NCBI GenBank assembly: GCA_030247855.1
Contig: JAPDRN010000063.1
Location: forward strand, 62,001 to 126,000
Origin: Knufia peltigerae
Lineage: Eukaryota > Ascomycota > Eurotiomycetes > Chaetothyriales > Trichomeriaceae
Reading direction: 5' to 3'
Length of the DNA: 64,000 nucleotides
Shown here: positions 12,269-24,235 of the stretch, piece by piece
How positions within the stretch are numbered: the first letter of the stretch is position 1
How the letters are laid out: each line of letters opens with the position of its first letter
Translations under genes and position numbers: made by a program
Notes under the pieces: model-generated
What the model saw: only the letters and a program-made list of their open reading frames with translations
The model's database searches: none
What the model was told of the DNA's origin: nothing

Positions 12269-14122
12269 AACAGTCCTCCGAGACCTTAGGTTTGAATATA
12301 CAAAACTGCGATTATCTCAGACACAAGCAATCCCGGTCGAGACTCGTCAATACTGTACCATTGATAATAAGACTTGCGTCAGCGTTTCAGGCTCACGTGT
12401 TTTACTCATCATTGAGGTGCGGATGCGACATCTGTCAACACTTGAGGATGTACCCGCCATAATAGATGAGGCGTCGCGCCCCTGGAGTCTGACGGACACT
12501 GAAGGACGTTCTAGCGATGATGAAGGAAGTGAAAGGAGGGTACGGATTGTAAAAATCGGATTAATACCGATGCTCTGAACTGATGTGGAAGCGACTGTAT
12601 CTGTACAGCACTCGTACGCGCGATCGAGAGATGACAACGGACCAACATGGACCAGGGTCTCTAAGCGGACTCGCATGATGTCAAGTAACAAGCATCAGGT
12701 CTTGCTTGAGACGTGTACATTGTGTTTTCTCGAGACGAAAACTTGAAGTCGTCTTTTCCGGCCACTGCGATGACTCGACATGTTTGAAGTCGCTTATGCA
12801 CGTTGCCGTAAGGGCAGATGTAGAGTATGTAGGATCTGTAGAAGAATTGGTCGAGGTATCCGGCCTCCGTCATCCGTAAAGGGTCAAGCACTGCCAGCCC
12901 AGCCACGACATTTCCGGTGGACCTCTTGCTCTCACAACGGGAAATTGCATACTTACCGTTGAGTTTTGGCGGTCGATTCTCGTGTATGTAGACAGCCTAT
13001 CTGGACTCGGGGGTCTCATCTGAGGAATATGGGCACAAATCTTCAGGTGTGAGGAACGAGGGGCTCTGAGTAACCCGTCGCGAGATGCGTAGAATATTCT
13101 GTGGCCGTTCGTTGTCCAGTTGATCCATGACCCTCTGTTACGAAATGTTTTTCAAACCGTGCTTGGAGCAGAATGATTGGTGAGGCGCAGGGGGGAAAAA
13201 CATGGGTGGATAGAGTGGAGGAATGCAAGATTGCATTGCTGCGACATGAGTGGGTGTCATGGGTGTCGGGGGCAACAAGAAGGCACCCCTAGCAATGCCT
13301 GGAGAGTCCCACAGTCCTAACAATATCGCCCGTCGCAGGCTGGTGTAATAGGCTTCGGCTGCCCGTGGTGATTGTTCCTTGTGCCTGTCAGCGACCCGGA
13401 AGCTCCTCATGCTTGGAGTGGGCTTACCAGGTCTGATTACACCCCCCGTCGTCCAATTGCCAGCCATGCTGTACCAGGCCATGGCCGTTGGTGGCTGGTT
13501 AGCGGGCTCGAAGGTGGATTGCAAGAGCGTTGAGTCGCGAGGTTGTTGTCTCCAGTGACTTTCTGACCTGCGCAAGTCGATGGATGCACACCACACACCA
13601 GAGTCCGAGTCCAGCTAAACCAACTTTCCCTGCTTCTTGCTTCTGCATCTTCCACACTACTGTTGCCGCTACGGACAATCCAATCGATTCCTCTTCGTCA
13701 CTCTTGCAACAGCTCCTCCGGATCTTCGTCTTCGCAACCTCATTTCGCGACTGTCGCTCTTTCCTTGTCCGTCGTTCACAAACTCACCTCACACACACCT
13801 CTCAACTTCACCTCTTCAACCCATTCTCCTAATCACCTGTTGCTGACACGAATTCGTACCTCCTCTCTCTCTCTCGTCGCGACCATCATTTCAACAGACC
13901 CCTGCTTCACAAAGCCCTCTCCACGCGTTAATTCGTGATCACACAAAGATCTCACCCACACGACCGACCGCCCGACCTCCGATCCCGAGTGTGGAAATCA
14001 GCTCAGAAGAATCACTCTAGGTTTTTCACTTCCTACACAAACCCACACACATGTCTTTATCACGGTCAAGGCAATAACAGAACATCTCTGGTCCGTCGCT
14101 GCGGCGCAGACGCATCAACCAC
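12269..14122. other. Long intergenic / RAX2 leader region
   Basis: About 1.85 kb upstream of RAX2. From about 13600 to 13960 the plus strand is strongly pyrimidine-rich (CT and CA runs), as in many highly transcribed fungal promoters and leaders. A minus-strand open frame of 152 codons (13138..13596) has no recognisable domain and is not called. A long 5' UTR for RAX2 is likely but not shown. Confidence 0.5.
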
Positions 14123-17100
14123 ATGCATCTGTTGTCGCGGTTCGGCCCACGGGCAACGGCCGCTCTGTTATTGCTCTCAAAGCAAGGAGTGTGCCAATCA
14201 ATACCTCCGCCCAATCTCGATCTAGGCTCCCTGGGCCAGGTAACGCTCGCGGGCAACTTTGATGCAATCCAAGTCTATTCGGGTCAACAGGAAGGATTTA
14301 TTAACAATGGCTCACAATCACTGTTGTCACAACTACCTGGTGGAGCCTTTGAAATTCTGTCGTCTACGGACGCCAGCATTGAAGCTGTCTGTCCACTCTT
14401 GCTGCAGGATGGCTCGTTATCGGGGGTGGTAGTAGGAGGAAATTTCACAAGTATTGGCGGTGTAGCAGCAAGATCTGCCGCGCTCCTAAACACAACTACC
14501 CTGGAGGTTCAAGCCCTTGATGGGATACAAGGAACGGTGTCGGCTCTGTATTGCGATCAGGACAACGGAACCGTTTATCTGGGTGGTGCTTTTGAAGCTG
14601 GAAATTCAAGCAATGCCATCGCTTGGAAAGATGGAAACTGGTCAACCCTGCCATTTGCCGGCTTCGATGCTCCAGTGTCATCGATCACGAAAGCTCCCAA
14701 TGGACACATTGTGTTTGGAGGCTCATTCACAGGCCTAGGCAATGTGACAACAACCAATACCCTGAACAATCGACCACCGCAGATCATCAATCTAGGTTCG
14801 GCCAGTATTACATCGCAGGGAAACTCGACCCAAGCGGGCGTGGGCGATCCTCGAAACGTGGTGTGCCCGTCCAACAGCTCGACCGCCGACACGACATTCC
14901 TTCTCGCCGACAACACACCGGGCTCGTGGCGTGCGGATTTCGGGTTTGGTTTCCAACCTACCAAACTACGATTATGGAATGCAAATCAGGACGGGCGAGG
15001 CACCAAGACATGGCGTTTCACAGCTCATCCGATTAACGGAATTATGAATTTCACGTTCATCGACCCTGAGACTGGCAACCGCGAACACTGTGACGCTACA
15101 TGCCCACTTGCGCTGAACGCGTCGCAACCCTTTCAAGATTTTGAATTTGTCAATTTGGTGGGAATGAACAGCTTCACCATTGATATTTCAGCCTGGTACG
15201 GTGACGGAGGAGGCTTGGCCGGTATCGAAATCTTCCAAGGAGACATCCTCTCATATGCCATTGATGGTTTCAACGAGCCACAATGCTTAACGGGTGGCTT
15301 GCGCTCACAGGCCACTGCCACCGGCCCATGGTACACCACTCCGTCTCGACAAAGTGTAGCCAACTACCTTACCGTCGTCGTCGGCCCTACAACCGTCAAT
15401 AGTACTTCTATTGTCTTCGAACCAAATGTCCAAGCCAGTGGTAATTATTCGGTCATTGTGTACACTCCAGGCTGTCAACAAGATAGCTCTTGTTCTGCAC
15501 GCGCTATTGTTAATGTCTCTGGCACGTTGACGAGTGATGGCGGTCAAGCTTTTAGTAGCTTGATCTACCAGACAAATGATTTTGACAAGTATGATCAAGT
15601 CTACCAAGGACGCATCGACGCGACCACTTCGAGTTTTCGACCTGCCATCACCATTACTCCATCTGGACTCCAGAATGACCAGCTCATCGTCGCCTCTCGT
15701 GTCAAGTTTGGATTTATCTCAAGCACCGGAGGCCTCAATGGCTTATTCGACTACGACCCAGAGAGTCCCTTTGTCAATAATGACTTTTCACAGTCTGCCA
15801 TCAATAATGCTGGAACCATGTTGCACTCGGGTGCGCAGATGTCAGCTCTGACGACGCGAGATGATACAATCTACGTCGGCGGCCGATTCTCCGATGATTC
15901 TTTTGAGAATATCATGGCCTTCCATGATAACAATGCCACCTCGTTACCAGGTGGTGGTCTAAATGCCGCTGTCTCGGCTCTGTACAGTCTGGACGACTTT
16001 TTGTATGTTGGAGGCAACTTCACCAACACCAAGCAAGGTGGAGTGGATGGATTGAACAACGTTGCTGCTTATCAATACTCCAAGAACGCCTGGACTTCTC
16101 TCTCTGCTGGCTTAAATGGACAAGTAGAAGCTGTGGTCCCAATGTTGTTGAATGTTTCCGGATCGAAGCCAGAGACAGTCATCGCATTTAGCGGTGCCTT
16201 TGATCAAATCCAAGCCTCCGGCTCAGCTGCATCTAGCCGTGCGAACGGTATGGCAATTTGGGTACCATCGCAAAAAGCATGGCTCCAGAACTTGAATATA
16301 GAAAAGCAGTCTCTCCAAGGACAACTTTTCGCCGCGACTTTCCTTCCCAACAACACCTGGATCGGAGCCGGTACAATTCATTCACTAGGCTTGGCCATTA
16401 GTGGTGCGGCAGGCATGAGATCGAGCTCCGGGGATGTTTCTCTTCAACAACTTCCTATCGACATAGGCTCGGGATCTTCCCAGTCAAATTCTAGGAAGCG
16501 GGCTATCTCACCATCACAGAACGTGGACGGTGTAACTAGTGTCGCGTACTACGATGACAACGGACAGAATGTGACCATCTTTGGAGGTCACTTCAGCGCG
16601 ACCGCCACGAACGGCTCAATGATTGAGAATCTCATGTTCTTGAACAATTCCGATAACAATGCTGTGACTGGTCCTCCTGCAGGGCTCGATTCCAATTCGA
16701 CCATCGCTACGCTTCTTGTATCTGGCAACCTTCTTTTCGCGGGAGGTCGACTCTCGGGTCGTTTCGACGACGACAATGTTCAAGGTGTGGTCTTGTTGGA
16801 TATGACCACCGCTGGTTACCGCACTATTCAACCGGCGTCTCTTCGTGGCCCGAATGTACTAGTCAATGCTATTGTTTCTCAATCGGGCACATCAGCTATT
16901 TACGTCGGTGGAGCTTTCGATCAGACTTCGCAAGGTTTGTCTTGCCCTTCGGTATGCATGTACGACACAGCCACAAACCAATGGAACACGGTTGGAACTG
17001 AACTTTCTGGCACGGTCATGTCTCTATTCTGGACATCTAGTTCGACACTTCTCGCAACTGGCAACCTTAGTGTTGCCGGCAATCAAACCTCGTTGGCGTT

Positions 17101-17823
17101 GTACAACTCCAAGAAACAAACCTGGACCGCGACCACTCCTCCGGGCGTGCCTGGTGTTGTGACGGCCTTTTGTCCTGCCACCGACAATGCGGATCACATG
17201 TGGGTCGCCGGCACGGCAAACAACGGCTCGACGTTCTTGATCGAGCTTGATGGAGACAATACTCGACCAGTTCCCAATGTTTTTGGCAGCGGGACCACGA
17301 TCGAAGGTCTACAAATTATGCCATTGTCCAAGAGTCATGATTCGTCCCAGTATCTTGACAATGATCAGGCATTACTGGTCAGTGGTCAACTGAATGTGAC
17401 CAACTTTGGGACTGCAGCAGCAGCTCTCTTCAATGGCACAACAATGACGCCCTTGATTCTCGCCAGCAAGTCGAACGGTAACCCTGGCAGCATTAGTCAA
17501 GTCTTTACATCCAACAACAATAATCTCAAATCAAGTCGTAAGTTTTGTGTTCGAATGTCGTGCTCTTCAAATGCTTACATGTCACAGGCAAATTTGGGCA
17601 CTCCAAAGGCATTGCGGTCCTGGTTGCGCTCTGCGCAGCATTAGGTACAATTTTCCTCATAATACTAATTGGCATTATCCTCAATCGCATTCAGCGGCGA
17701 CGAGCAGGTTACAAGACGGTGCCCAGCGTCCCATACGCGGATAAGAATTCGAATATACAGCGAGTACCACCGGAAGCACTTTTTGGCAGCATGGGAAACA
17801 AACCCAATGTACCAAAAGTGTGA
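14123..17823 (+). CDS. RAX2: RAX2-like cortical polarity / bud-site protein
   Basis: Large type I membrane protein of the Rax2 family, which marks old growth sites and helps place buds, septa or branches. Exons 14123..17537 and 17588..17823; the short intron has donor GTAAGT and acceptor TCACAG, and the product is 1216 aa. An N-terminal hydrophobic stretch serves as signal peptide. The extracellular region has repeated GG-F/N-F motifs such as VVVGGNFTSIGG, VYLGGAFEAGN, LYVGGNFTNT and IYVGGAFDQTS, the kelch/beta-propeller-like repeats of this family, with many N-glycosylation sequons. The second exon supplies the single membrane helix (VLVALCAALGTIFLIILIGI) and a ~50-residue basic cytoplasmic tail. 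Without the splice the protein would end before its membrane anchor, so the intron is well supported. Confidence 0.93.
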
Positions 17824-18882
17824 TTTGAGGATGTGCCAGAAACAAACAACAAACACCAAAGGAAAAGAAACGATGCCATGAATGATACCCATGATGCTTT
17901 TTATGACTTGTAAAAAAAGGGATTCGATCGAAACGAAGTGGTCAGAGGTTGAACCGAGTTTACATCCTGGATTGATACCAGGACTTTACCCCATAATTAA
18001 TATGCGGGCAGGATTTTATCGTTGATTATGGCTTCTTTTTTTTTGCATGGCGCTCTGGCGCTGAGCTTGATTTCATGTATTGTTGAGAATTTTCTACGGC
18101 AGTGACTGAGAGATGGGATAAAGAGAGGTCAAAGAGATGGTCTCGACAGATACACACAACAGGAGTTGGCCTCTTTTTTTATACAGAGTATGAGGATTGC
18201 AGATAGGAGAAAGAAAGATGAGCCAAAAAGCTTTGAGCGAGCGTAAATAAAATCCTTGAGCTATAGACTCGGGTGTGCGCTGTTAATGTTAATTGATTGA
18301 TCCAAGTTGTTGTTTTTTCTGCTGTGTGTTATGTACTGAGTACGGAGGACATTTGCATAACTTCTCATTATTTTGTACAAAGTATGTACATACCTACCTG
18401 GGTACGACGGAGTATTAGAGGTCATGTTGTTCAACTTGTACAGAGTATTGTATGGAGTATGGAGTACTCCGTGATAAGTACTAAGTAGGTATATTGGCAA
18501 TCAAAGAGCCGAGGTACAATTTCTCATTCCTCGATGGGAAAATGGAATTAACGGCATCTCGGTCACTCACAATACTTGTCAAAGTACTTGTTGTTATTTG
18601 CCCTCTATTGCTAACGATATCTGCTGTCTTACAGAGTATGTGTTGTTCGGAATGAGAATTTTGTTCATCGTAAAAGGGATAGATTAGCCTTCCAAACACG
18701 ACACTTTGTGTGTTTACTTCAAAAGGCCAAAGAGAGGCCAAAGGGGGTTTACCGTACGATTAGTTGGGATCTACAGGGTACAAGTTACCCGTTGATCCAG
18801 CCAGGTGGTATATATATTGATATCAGCACATCAAAGTCCACCGGAAAAACAAAAAGAAACGAATAAGAAGGGGAGAAAAGAA
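17824..18882. other. Intergenic with TACGGAGTA-type words and TATA element
   Basis: Separates RAX2 from the thioesterase gene. The part from 18330 to 18480 is dense in ACGGAGTA/TACTCCGT words and includes the perfect 10-bp palindrome GGAGTACTCC at 18461-18470. A TATATATA box lies at about 18809-18817, some 70 nt before the thioesterase ATG at 18883. No gene is seen. Confidence 0.55.
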
Positions 18883-19626
18883 ATGTGTTCATCATCATCA
18901 TCAGAATCCTCTTCTTCTTCTTCTTCTTCAACACCATCAACATCAATGTCTCAATCATCATCATCATCATCCACATCCACATCCTTACGATCCTCCCTCG
19001 ACCGGAAAATCCATCCCGACTTTTCATGTCTAGAATGGTGTAAAGTTTTACTTTCGGACCCCGACATCGAAAACATCACCACACCGACGGATGTGACTCA
19101 TACTCCGACCGATCCCAAATGGACGGATGAAGTTTCGAATTCAATGTTTGTAGAAACATTGTACACACCGAGAGCCATACGGGCACAGATCTCATTTACC
19201 CGACCTAGACCTAAGAGTGAGGTCGATGCGGTCGGTCCTACCATTGTGGACACTGTCGGTGCCAGTGACGACGGGGCTGTGGAATACTGTTCATTGTTTT
19301 CTCTAGGACCTGGCGTCGATGGTAAAACGGGGAGAGCTCATGGTGGATTGAACGCGTTACTTCTCGACCAACTCACCGGTGGAACCGCCGCTGCCGTGTC
19401 CAAAACAACCGCCCCGGCCACCGCGACCATGACGGTCGATTATAAAAATCCCATCTCGACCCCCGGAGTCGTGTTCGGGAGGGCTTGGGCCGTGGAAAGG
19501 TCGGGAAGGAAAACTTGGGTGAAGGCGGTGATTGAAGACGGAAAAGGTAAAGTTCTCGCGGCGGCGAAAGCTTTGTTCATCGATCCTAGACCTGTCAAGA
19601 CGGTCACGACCGACGCCAAGTTGTAA
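18883..19626 (+). CDS. Hot-dog fold acyl-CoA thioesterase-like protein (PaaI/THEM4 type)
   Basis: Predicted thioester hydrolase of the 4HBT hot-dog superfamily, 247 aa, single exon. The first ~35 residues are a serine-rich low-complexity tract encoded by TCA/TCT microsatellites. The domain shows the family signature GRAHGGLNALLLDQLTGGTA, with the conserved His-Gly-Gly and an Asp in the helix as in PaaI and THEM4/5 proteins. This is followed by the strand pattern TMTVDYKNPISTPGVVFGRA. ATG 18883 is chosen because it is the first ATG after the TATA element; frame extension to 18805 has no ATG. The substrate (fatty acyl-CoA or aryl-CoA) cannot be read from the sequence. The gene converges on the nicotinamide riboside kinase gene. 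Confidence 0.78.
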   Translation: MCSSSSSESSSSSSSSTPSTSMSQSSSSSSTSTSLRSSLDRKIHPDFSCLEWCKVLLSDPDIENITTPTDVTHTPTDPKWTDEVSNSMFVETLYTPRAIRAQISFTRPRPKSEVDAVGPTIVDTVGASDDGAVEYCSLFSLGPGVDGKTGRAHGGLNALLLDQLTGGTAAAVSKTTAPATATMTVDYKNPISTPGVVFGRAWAVERSGRKTWVKAVIEDGKGKVLAAAKALFIDPRPVKTVTTDAKL

Positions 19627-19630
19627 TAAT

Positions 19631-19709
19631 AGGAGGAGGAGGAGGAGGAGGAGGAGGAGGAAGAAGAAGAAGAAGGAGAAGAAGAAGAAGAAGAAGAAGA
19701 AGAAGAAGG
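19631..19709 (+). repeat. (AGG)n(AAG)n purine microsatellite
   Basis: About 80 bases of pure purine: AGG units to about 19660, then AAG units with one interruption. It lies in the 3' region between the thioesterase stop and the convergent kinase stop. A (TCA)n run follows near 19768-19783. It is probably length-variable. Confidence 0.95.
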
Positions 19710-19782
19710 GTGCAAGATAACTCATAGATATATATACACATCTCATACTCATACTCTTTATATACCTTTATCATCATCATCA

Positions 19783-20977
19783 TCAAATCAATTTCATAAC
19801 TGCCTCCTCTACCCTTTCAACACCCCATTCCAAACATTCCTTCATGGTACCCTGACCGACTTTTTGTCCGTCTTGTTGTAAAAACAATTCCACCCCTTGT
19901 CGTCTACACTTTTCCTCGTCAAATTCTTCGTCTTCCTTCTCCTGCTCTTGATCCTTTTCGGTGTCGTGGTCTCGATACATCCAACCGTGATACCTTTTAT
20001 AATTCACCCAGACCAAATCTTCGACGTAACCGGGAGGATCCTTCCAGAAACCTTCCAGGGTGACGTAACCCGTCCTCCTTTCCCTCCTTTCCATCATTTG
20101 TCTCTTCGTACAAGGTAAAAACAATTTCGAGTTCAAAATCCCACTCATCAGATCAGAAAGTCGGGCAAGATCGACGGTCTCATCGCCGGCCAGGCCGCTC
20201 GTCGCTGCGGTGGTGAAATCCTTTGCCGGAGTGGCCGTGGGAGATGGAGGGAACAATAAAAACCCTTCCAATAGACAAATTCGAATTTCCCTCGGGAATT
20301 CCTTCGTGGTGGTGGTGGTACCACCACCACCAGTAGTCCGACTCTCCCTGATCAATCTTTCAAACCACGACTTGACTCTCTTCTGGAGACCTTCCACTTG
20401 GTCCGTCGTGACGTGCACGTCGCCCACGGAATTTTGATCTTCCATGCTGACATTGTCAGGTGGTAGGGTGCCGAAATCACGTACGTGGGTCAATGTACGT
20501 CGAAACAGTGGCAGGTCGAGTGACCCTACACAATCCCAGTCTTGATCTTTCCGGACCCCGTATTTGGTCGACGATATGGTCACCCATGGTACACTGTTTT
20601 TTTTGGGGGGGGGGAGGGGTCGTCAGCATTTTCCAAACAGACACACAGAGAAACAAAAAGGGGGCCGCGAAAGGGGAGATTTACTCTTTATCGGTCTTGT
20701 AAAAATCATCTTGGTGCAAAATAAACAGACTCAATCTGTACTCTCTTTTGTTTTGCTCGTCTTCGCTTTGCTGCCCGGTTCCAGCCCCTTCCGGTCCAAC
20801 GACGACGACGACATTGAATATACTTCTCAATAATCTCCCCAGTGTGGTTTTCCCACTACTGGAAGGTCCCGAGAGACCTATGATGGTGGTCTTGGAAGGT
20901 GAAAGAGGTGGTTGTGACGCCGTGGTCTGGGCGACATTTTCTGGAGGGGTCACCACGTCCGAAGGGAGCGTGTGCAT
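19783..20977 (-). CDS. Nicotinamide riboside kinase (NRK1-like)
   Basis: Kinase of the uridine kinase-like P-loop group that phosphorylates nicotinamide riboside to NMN in NAD salvage. Minus-strand exons 20685..20977 and 19783..20593, 367 aa, with donor GTAAAT and acceptor AACAG. The Walker A motif GLSGPSSSGKTTLGR is near residues 34-48. LFILHQDDFYKTDK carries the catalytic/Mg Asp, QDWDCVGSLDLP matches the family's DWDCPxALD block, and RRERRTGYVTLEGFWKDPPG forms the lid and substrate region. It is longer than human NRK1 (199 aa); extra length sits in a Gly/Thr-rich insert and an acidic Glu/Asp-rich C-terminal part. The intron holds a T8-G10 homopolymer tract, so the read there may be imprecise, but it lies outside coding sequence. 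Confidence 0.85.
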
Positions 20978-22104
20978 CTTGGTCTTTCGTTTCGCTTCCT
21001 CTGGCCCACCACGGAGATGATTCTTGTGGTGTATGGATGTGGTGATGGATCAAATCGACAAAATAATCATGGGAGAAGGACCAATGTGCTTATCCGGATT
21101 TCTCTCTATATGATTTTCGTCTGACATGTATTTACATCCACATATACCAGTAACATCCGGACTAGTCTGCGTGTCTGACCAACTCTCGAGTGAATCAGGC
21201 TGAACTTTCCCACCTCAGGTACTCCAGTTAGTGACAAGGCTGATCAACAATGCCTTCCTTATTTACGGAGTACCAGATACTGTAAATACTGTAAGGCAAG
21301 GACCGACATTCCTTCATCTTCTCAATCATTACAGGACAGTACAGAAACGGTCAAATTGTCTTTGGTTTTTTTGTTTGTAGAGTTAAATTCCAAATTCTAA
21401 TCGGCAAGCATTCAATCGAGCTCACTACTTGAGTACTTCAGTACTGTCATCTCATCAACCCACGGAATGCTCCCATCTCCATGCCCTCATTCATCTTCCC
21501 CCCTCTCAGGTATCTCGTGATGCCTGCTTGAAACACATGCCGGCCATTAATCTGCATCTTCACGTATCGATGGCAACGCAATAAAAAAGGAAAAAAAAGC
21601 AAGACCACACTGCTGCATGTCGGGAAGAAACAATCCCAATCCCAACTAAACAAGACTCAAAGTCTCGTATGCAAAATTGCTCCAGGGAATCACGACCCTT
21701 CATATCCAGAAAAGCATATGATACAAATCAAAAGAGGACCGACCCAAGGAGCCTGGACCACCCACAAAGTTTCTTTCATTTCAAAACTCGCTCTAATTCC
21801 CTTGTCACCAGGCCGAGAAACTTTGCACCGGTGAGAGAGACTTGTTGAGACACCGGGTCTCTCCTCGACGCGCCTGTCCTTTGCATATCTAGACACCCCA
21901 GTCCAAGAAAAACGAGATTTTATGCATAAATCCAATAAACTCCCATTTCAGATCATAAGACTTGAGGCTGAACACCATGCTTAGTGATCAAAAACATAAA
22001 AACATTCGAGCCCGTCTTCAGGCTTCCGAAAAAACGCCTAGAGGTACGCCATGTGTACTGAAAGAAGTCGTACATCTTTGTCCTTAAGAAGCATTTCAAG
22101 CAAC
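20978..22104. other. Intergenic, kinase promoter and ptaB 3' region
   Basis: About 1.1 kb with no credible gene. It contains TACGGAGTAC at 21264-21273 and short homopolymers. The stretch nearest 22104 probably forms the 3' UTR of the LIM-binding protein gene. Confidence 0.5.
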
Positions 22105-24235
22105 TCATGATGCCTTTTGCCTCTTTCCGCCGATTTTTGGACTGGGCTTCACCTTGTTGGCTCCGCTTTGTTCTTGTCCAGCATTGTCATCTTCGACCTT
22201 GACGGCGCTCGCTCGTCTCCTTTTGTTGGAAACATTAGGGCTGGTATTAGTGCTTGGACCTTGACTGCCACTAAGGTTTGATCCCTGAGCGCTCATCTGG
22301 TGCATCATGGCGACGCCGCCGGTCCCTGCATTTTGTGCAGGACTAGGGGTATGTACAGGACCTCCCATCATGGGAGAGCCTTGGGCTTGTGGTACTCCGA
22401 GGTGACCCATGGCCGGTGAGTTCATCATGGTTGGGCCATTCATTTGGTTACCGAAGGGCACTTGCCCATTAGCCGCTCTCGCCATTTGATTTTGTAATCG
22501 AGCATTGTTCATCTGAGCCATGTTCTGTGCGTTCTCTTGGGTGACTCGTAGTAATGAGTCTCTCGGACCGATACCCGGATGGCTGTGAAAGTATTCCATC
22601 AGGGGGGCCATTGCTGTCATAACTTCCGTAATCTATATACCGTATTAGTGCCGTCCACAAAAACCATCATTCAGAACCACAAACCTCTAAGAACTGAAAG
22701 ATGTGACTTGGCACGCCCCATTCACCCACTCCTGAAGTCGGGATTATCATTTGCGCCGGAGCGTTGGCCTTGCCTTGAGCTCGTTTGAGATTTTTATTGA
22801 TCTTGGGACTGCTCTTGGTTTCTTCTGGAGACGCAGGCTGCGTGAGAGCACTCCTAGGAATGTACTCCTGCCAACCAGACGTGCTAATATTCAAGTGCTC
22901 GATTTTGGTAAACTCATCAAAAATGACTCGTAATTGTCCCGTCGTAGTAACTCGAATGTCGTTGTTGAAGACGTAGGTCAAGCTTGCGTTCGTACTCCAT
23001 ATGTGAACACCTCCATTGGGAAGTTTATTCTGATTGTGATCAAAGGATTGTAAAAGGATCTGTTTTACCCCAGCAACAAAATGCGTGTGGTAGTAACGCG
23101 CAAGAGTGGGGAATTGCAGCTGGAAAGATTTGTCGATCCCGTTCTTGTTACTAAAAAGCTGTTGTCTCATCGATCCGAGCGGCGAAAAATACCGTGCTAT
23201 CGTGTGCTCCCAGTAATCCAAGTCGTTGGGTCGGTCTGGGTTGGCCAAAGTGTCCTGATACATGATCAATTGTAGAATACACTGACCACCGAGAATGTCT
23301 TGTTTCGGTAAATCGTTCATCATCAAAGCCGCAGGCAGATCCGGCTGTTGTTTAATTTGAGGTTGTTCTTCTTCAGCTTCTGTGGTCTTTGCTGGCTGAC
23401 TAGGCTGGCCCTGTGGCTGGGTGGTGGGGGTTTGCTGTTGGGGTGGTTGTGGTTTAGGCTGTGGAGGAGGTTGTTGTTGTTGTTGTTGATGTTGTTGAGG
23501 TTGAGGTTGTGATGTTGGTGGCGCTTGCTGAGGCGCTGGAGGCTGGGGAGCCGGTGTCGGTTGCGACTGAGGAGGTTGCGTTGTTTGTTCTTGAGACCTA
23601 GACATCTGCATCTGCTGCGCGGCTGCTCTTTGGTTGGCAGCTAGTTGTGCAGCATGATGCGCGGCTTGGGCCTGGGCTTGTTGAGCTTGCATTAATCGTT
23701 GTTGATGTTGTTGCTGTTGATAGTTTTGCATCTGTGGGTTGTTTGGGTTCATAGGCATCTGCATCTGAGGGTGCATTCCCATCTTCATCTGGGCCAGTTG
23801 CGCTTGGTTAAAGCCACCAGGCCCATTAGGCATGGCCATTGGCATACCCTGCTGTTGCTGCGCCTGCATTTGTTGCATCATTCGTTGCCGAGCCAGCATT
23901 TGTTGATGCTGAGGAGTCATCTGCATCGGCCCAAAGTTCATCTGCGGGTTATGCTGAGGGAACATTGCTTGTTGCGGCCCCAAATGTGCCATTGCCATAT
24001 TATTGTGCATAGGGCCTGGAGCTGGAGTTCCTGCGCCCGGGGGCATGCCTGACACCATAGGGCCTTGGGTGACTTGTGGACCAGATACTCCTGGGTGCAT
24101 TCCTTGCATCATACCGCCGGGTTGTCCTCCCATATGACCACCAGGATGTTGCATTCCTGCCATGGGATGGCCATGAGACATGCCTGGATGTCCAGGAGCC
24201 ATACCTGCATGGGTGGGAAAAGGCTGGGCCATCAT
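22105..24235 (-). CDS. LIM-domain-binding protein, PtaB/Mfg1-like transcription co-regulator
   Basis: Nuclear co-regulator of the LDB/SEUSS type. In Aspergillus the homologue PtaB works with SomA (Flo8-like) to control adhesion, development and biofilm; Mfg1 does so in yeasts. Minus-strand exons 22685..24235 and 22105..22632, 692 aa. Residues ~1-300 are low-complexity Met/Gly/Pro/His- then Gln-rich, encoded by CAG/CAA repeats. The LIM-binding core starts at about residue 310 with GGQCILQLIMYQDTLA. It continues with YWEHTIARYFSPLGSMRQQL, LQFPTLARYYHTHFVAGVKQ and GQLRVIFDEFTKIEHLNIS, and reaches PSHIFQFLE just before the splice. The second exon continues ITEVMTAMAPLMEYF and ends in a basic tail. 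The LDB core identification is strong; the partner role is from family knowledge. Confidence 0.9.

Noticed and set aside
13138..13596. 152-codon minus-strand frame upstream of RAX2
   Set aside because: No family motif, no supporting splice sites, and composition unlike its neighbours' proteins.
18805..18882. Upstream extension of the thioesterase frame
   Set aside because: The frame there begins with GTG, not ATG, and overlaps a TATATATA promoter element; ATG 18883 is the first real start.
23450..23720. Q-rich CAG/CAA repeats as a mobile or satellite repeat
   Set aside because: They are in frame within the LIM-binding protein and encode its usual polyglutamine region.
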